Shown in pieces: positions 61,681-64,000 of a stretch of 64,000 nucleotides of DNA. The notes under the pieces were generated by a model. The model was not told the origin of the DNA. It saw only the letters and a program-made list of their open reading frames with translations, and made no database searches. Origin of the DNA: Pseudorasbora parva (taxonomy: Eukaryota > Chordata > Actinopteri > Cypriniformes > Gobionidae); assembly GCF_024679245.1 (NCBI RefSeq), contig NC_090176.1, positions 46,198,086-46,262,085 of the forward strand, read 5' to 3'. The first letter of the stretch is position 1; each line of letters starts with the position of its first letter. The translations under genes and the position numbers were made by a program.

Positions 61681-62420
61681 ATTTAATCTTTTTACTGCAC
61701 ATTTTTATTTCTTTATTTAAAGAAAAATAGAAGATATGCTCAGCATTGTCACACTTCCTTTCAGGAATAATATAAAATATTTTTACCACTTTATGAGTGC
61801 AAAATCAGCTTAACTCAAAGCAAACCATCTGAACTCTGACATCATGAGAACCAAAAGCTCTAGTGTGAAAATGCCCTTAAACTGAGATAAAAATGTCAAC
61901 TGTCACACCAAAAGACAAAGTGAATCAAGGCTGACAGACAGAGCATCAGAGCACTGAAGATAATCTGAGTGACCGACACTGGAGGAGGAGCCTGAAGAAC
62001 ACAGCATAATCAAACCCATCGCAGCTCTGCATCAACACGCCGTCGACCTTCAGCAAAGATAAATCACAAGCATTATGCGTACTGCCTCCATTATGGAAAT
62101 AAAGCTTTCTCTTGCTTTCGTTCTCTCCGAGCGGATAGTCTGTGTCAAATGGGGTCGAGTACAGACTGGGGACCGTTCAGACTGAGATGGAGCGATTGCT
62201 TTTTAGCTAGAGGACAGGGATCAGGATGAAAGGAGTGGAGGAAGGAAGGAAGGAAATATGGGAGGACAGGAAAGGAGGAGAGCAGGGCTGGGTAGTAGAA
62301 ATGCAACATCCAGTAGAGAGTTTGCAATCGTGTTAGATATATTTGCGAGGATAGGACTGTTTTATGTTATTTGCATGTGAGCGCAGCAAAGAACTGCATA
62401 CACTGCTTTTCTCCATCTTA

Positions 62421-62593
62421 TTTACATTTACATTTACATTTATGCATTTGGCAGACGCTTTTATCCAAAGCGACTTACATTGCATTCAAGGCACACATTT
62501 TTACATTATTGTAATTTCTTGCTTTCCCTGAGAATCGAACCCATGACCTTGGCAGTGCTAGCGCCACGCTCTACTAGTTGAGCTGCAGGAAAG
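62421..62593 (-). mobile_element. tRNA-derived SINE
   Basis: Read on the minus strand it starts with a tRNA-like head: AGCTCAACTAGTAGAGCGTGG (A box region) and GGTCATGGGTTCGATTCTC (a good B box, GGTTCGATTC). Then follows TGTAAGTCGCTTTGGATAAA and AAGCGTCTGCCAAATGC, a tail block extremely common in fish SINEs, and short TTTACA repeats (TGTAAA on the sense strand) at the 3' end. About 173 bases. Confidence 0.85.
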
Positions 62594-62690
62594 CATCTCA
62601 AATGTTTTAGGCTAATATTTTATTTTCAATTTTTTTGTGAGCTACCAATTCAGTGCATCTCTAATATTATACTGTAAAAAGTTTGTTAAA

Positions 62691-62858
62691 GGGATAGTTC
62701 ACCCAAAAATGAAAATAATGTCATAATTTACTCACCCTCAAGTTGTTTCCAAACCGGTATGAGTTTCTTTTTTTTTAAAGATATTTTGAAGAAAGTTGGT
62801 AGCCATTGACTTTCAGTTTTCCTACTATGGAAGTCGATGGCTAACGTCAACTGTCTAG
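62691..62858. mobile_element. Cyprinid GGGATAGTTCACCC MITE, left half
   Basis: GGGATAGTTCACCCAAAAAT, CATAATTTACTCACCCTCAAG and CCATTGACTTTCAGTTTTCC give the left arm. The right half is missing and another repeat (GGGAATCTTTAGGCACC) begins at about 62868. Confidence 0.8.
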
Positions 62859-63717
62859 TTAGGGAAGGGAATCTTTAGGCACCTCACGAGCCAATCCGAT
62901 CCTAAATCTGGGACTCACGATCCGATACAAAACGATTCTTAATCTAGGCCTACTAATTCATTTTTTAAAGTTTACTTGAAAATCTTAAAAAATAAAAAAA
63001 ATAAAAAATAATGTAATTACATATGTAAGTATTTTTTTAAATAGTTACAAATAAAATAGTTAATAAAAATAGTTGTCCATGTAAAGAATTTTAAACTGTA
63101 TAACTTAATAAAATCAAGTAAATAATAAAGAGGGACAAAAATTAAACATATTTCAAGCAATAAACAAAGAGTGCTTTCAGCATCTGAATGTTTTCCATTC
63201 AAGAGCTGAGAGTGATTATTCTCTTTCACAGCTTTACTGGTTATTGCTGTAGAGGACATCAGCAGGAGATCTAATAAGCTGCATTCACTAATACACAGAT
63301 CTCTTTTGAAATACAATAATATTTGGTTTGTCCTGTCCGTTTAATCCCTTAACACATAACTGACTGTCTTTCCACTACATTCAACCACTTACATGGAGTT
63401 GCGTACAGCCACATGCCCAAGCGTCTTAAAGTGTGTGTACTAATATGACTTAAATGATGCCTTTGTAGAGCATTTTGCCTTTAGCGAGCGAGATGCGCAC
63501 TGCAAGCAAACTGTGTATTGTGCAATGAAGCCTGTGCAAGTCCTTCACATTCTCTGAATTGATCCAGAATCAGTGGAGAGAGAATACGAATGCAACAATC
63601 GATTTATTATCCCACCACTACTGGTTAACAATGATTAATGATTTATGGTTTAATGATTCTTACAGAGATTATTAGAGTACATTTTACAAGAAAATACTAT
63701 AGGCTCTATTTTATTTA

Positions 63718-64000
63718 TCTAAGCGTAGGGTCTGAACCGCATGGCACAGGTGCACTTAGGCCATGTCCCAATCCTCTTTTGTTTAACGACGGTAAAAACA
63801 GTCAGTACACCAGTCACATGGTCAAAAAGGGTTGTCCCTATTCTCTTATTGGGTCATGGGTGTGTGTTTGGTCATAACGTGCAATAAACCAATCAGAGTC
63901 TCATCTCCCATTCCCTTTAAAATACTGCGCTATTGACTGTAGAGCAGGTTTTTGTTGGTCAATGGTGCAGTAATTTTCAATTGCCTCAAAATAGCAACAT
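63718..64000. mobile_element. Fragment of a fish interspersed repeat, cut by the window end
   Basis: GCACAGGTGCACTTAGG, GTGCAATAAACCAATCAGAGT and CTCATCTCCCATTCCCTTTAA are a recognisable block that recurs in fish genomes. I cannot assign its class. Confidence 0.5.

Larger units (their letters stand above)
52861..64000. other. Upstream flank of the tensin-family gene; mobile elements and anonymous DNA
   Basis: No coding exon is recognised here apart from transposon remnants listed separately. 52860-54520, 56645-58340, 60670-61530 and 61690-62410 show no recognised repeat or gene. Further tensin promoters or non-coding exons could lie here unseen. Confidence 0.5.

Noticed and set aside
62421..62593. 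Possible tRNA gene
   Set aside because: Good A- and B-box-like sequences but no complete cloverleaf, and a SINE tail follows; a degenerate second copy at 6070-6195 confirms a repeat.

Overview
The window looks like nuclear DNA from a teleost fish, most likely a cyprinid (carp, goldfish or zebrafish relatives). The reasons are dense dinucleotide and tetranucleotide microsatellites, many Tc1-like transposons, hAT and Harbinger-type non-autonomous elements with clear target-site duplications, and repeated copies of the short inverted-repeat element beginning GGGATAGTTCACCC that is very common in cyprinids. There are no operons, phage genes or CRISPR arrays. The species call is inference from repeat content.

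The one real host gene I can support lies on the minus strand and spans most of the window as a few small exons separated by huge introns. Exon 52500-52580 starts with ATG and ends in a good donor at phase 0. Exon 23058-23172 has a textbook acceptor and donor, starts in phase 0 and ends in phase 1, and encodes the first half of a C1 zinc finger. Exon 3131-3168 enters in phase 1 and encodes the second half of the same finger. The joined product has the C1 spacing of the tensin family (focal-adhesion adaptors with C1, PTEN-like, C2, SH2 and PTB regions). Large introns and the extended N-terminus point to the C1-containing form of tensin-1 or tensin-3. The PTEN-like and later exons would lie to the left of position 1.

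Everything else is intron, 5' flank and mobile DNA. 1-3130: intron with a duplicated 130-base unit and an inverted-repeat element. 3169-23057: a 19.9-kb intron with long AT, GA, GT and GGAT arrays, a decayed Tc1 element (6393-7660), two large foldback elements (11010-12194), a truncated Tc1 (13577-14213), a full-length Tc1 split by a hAT-type MITE (16531-18280), a Myb-domain transposon remnant (19260-19628) and an unidentified broken coding remnant (20610-20967). 23173-52499: a 29-kb intron with an 822-base element carrying a nested two-gene-type transposon derivative (25170-26164; THAP finger plus a second accessory-protein fragment), a second intact copy of the host element (48322-49147), a chimeric Tc1 with a nested Harbinger-type MITE (39610-40952), and a hAT-type element with 8-base duplication (44590-45836). 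52581-64000: 5' leader and upstream flank, with a BED-finger hAT derivative nested in another element (54854-56224), a Tol2-like-ended hAT derivative (59919-60658) and a tRNA-derived SINE (62421-62593).

I did not find a new defence or regulatory system. The most informative observations are the phase-matched tensin exon chain, the nested THAP/accessory-protein element whose empty site is preserved elsewhere in the same window, and several nested insertions whose order can be read directly from target-site duplications.
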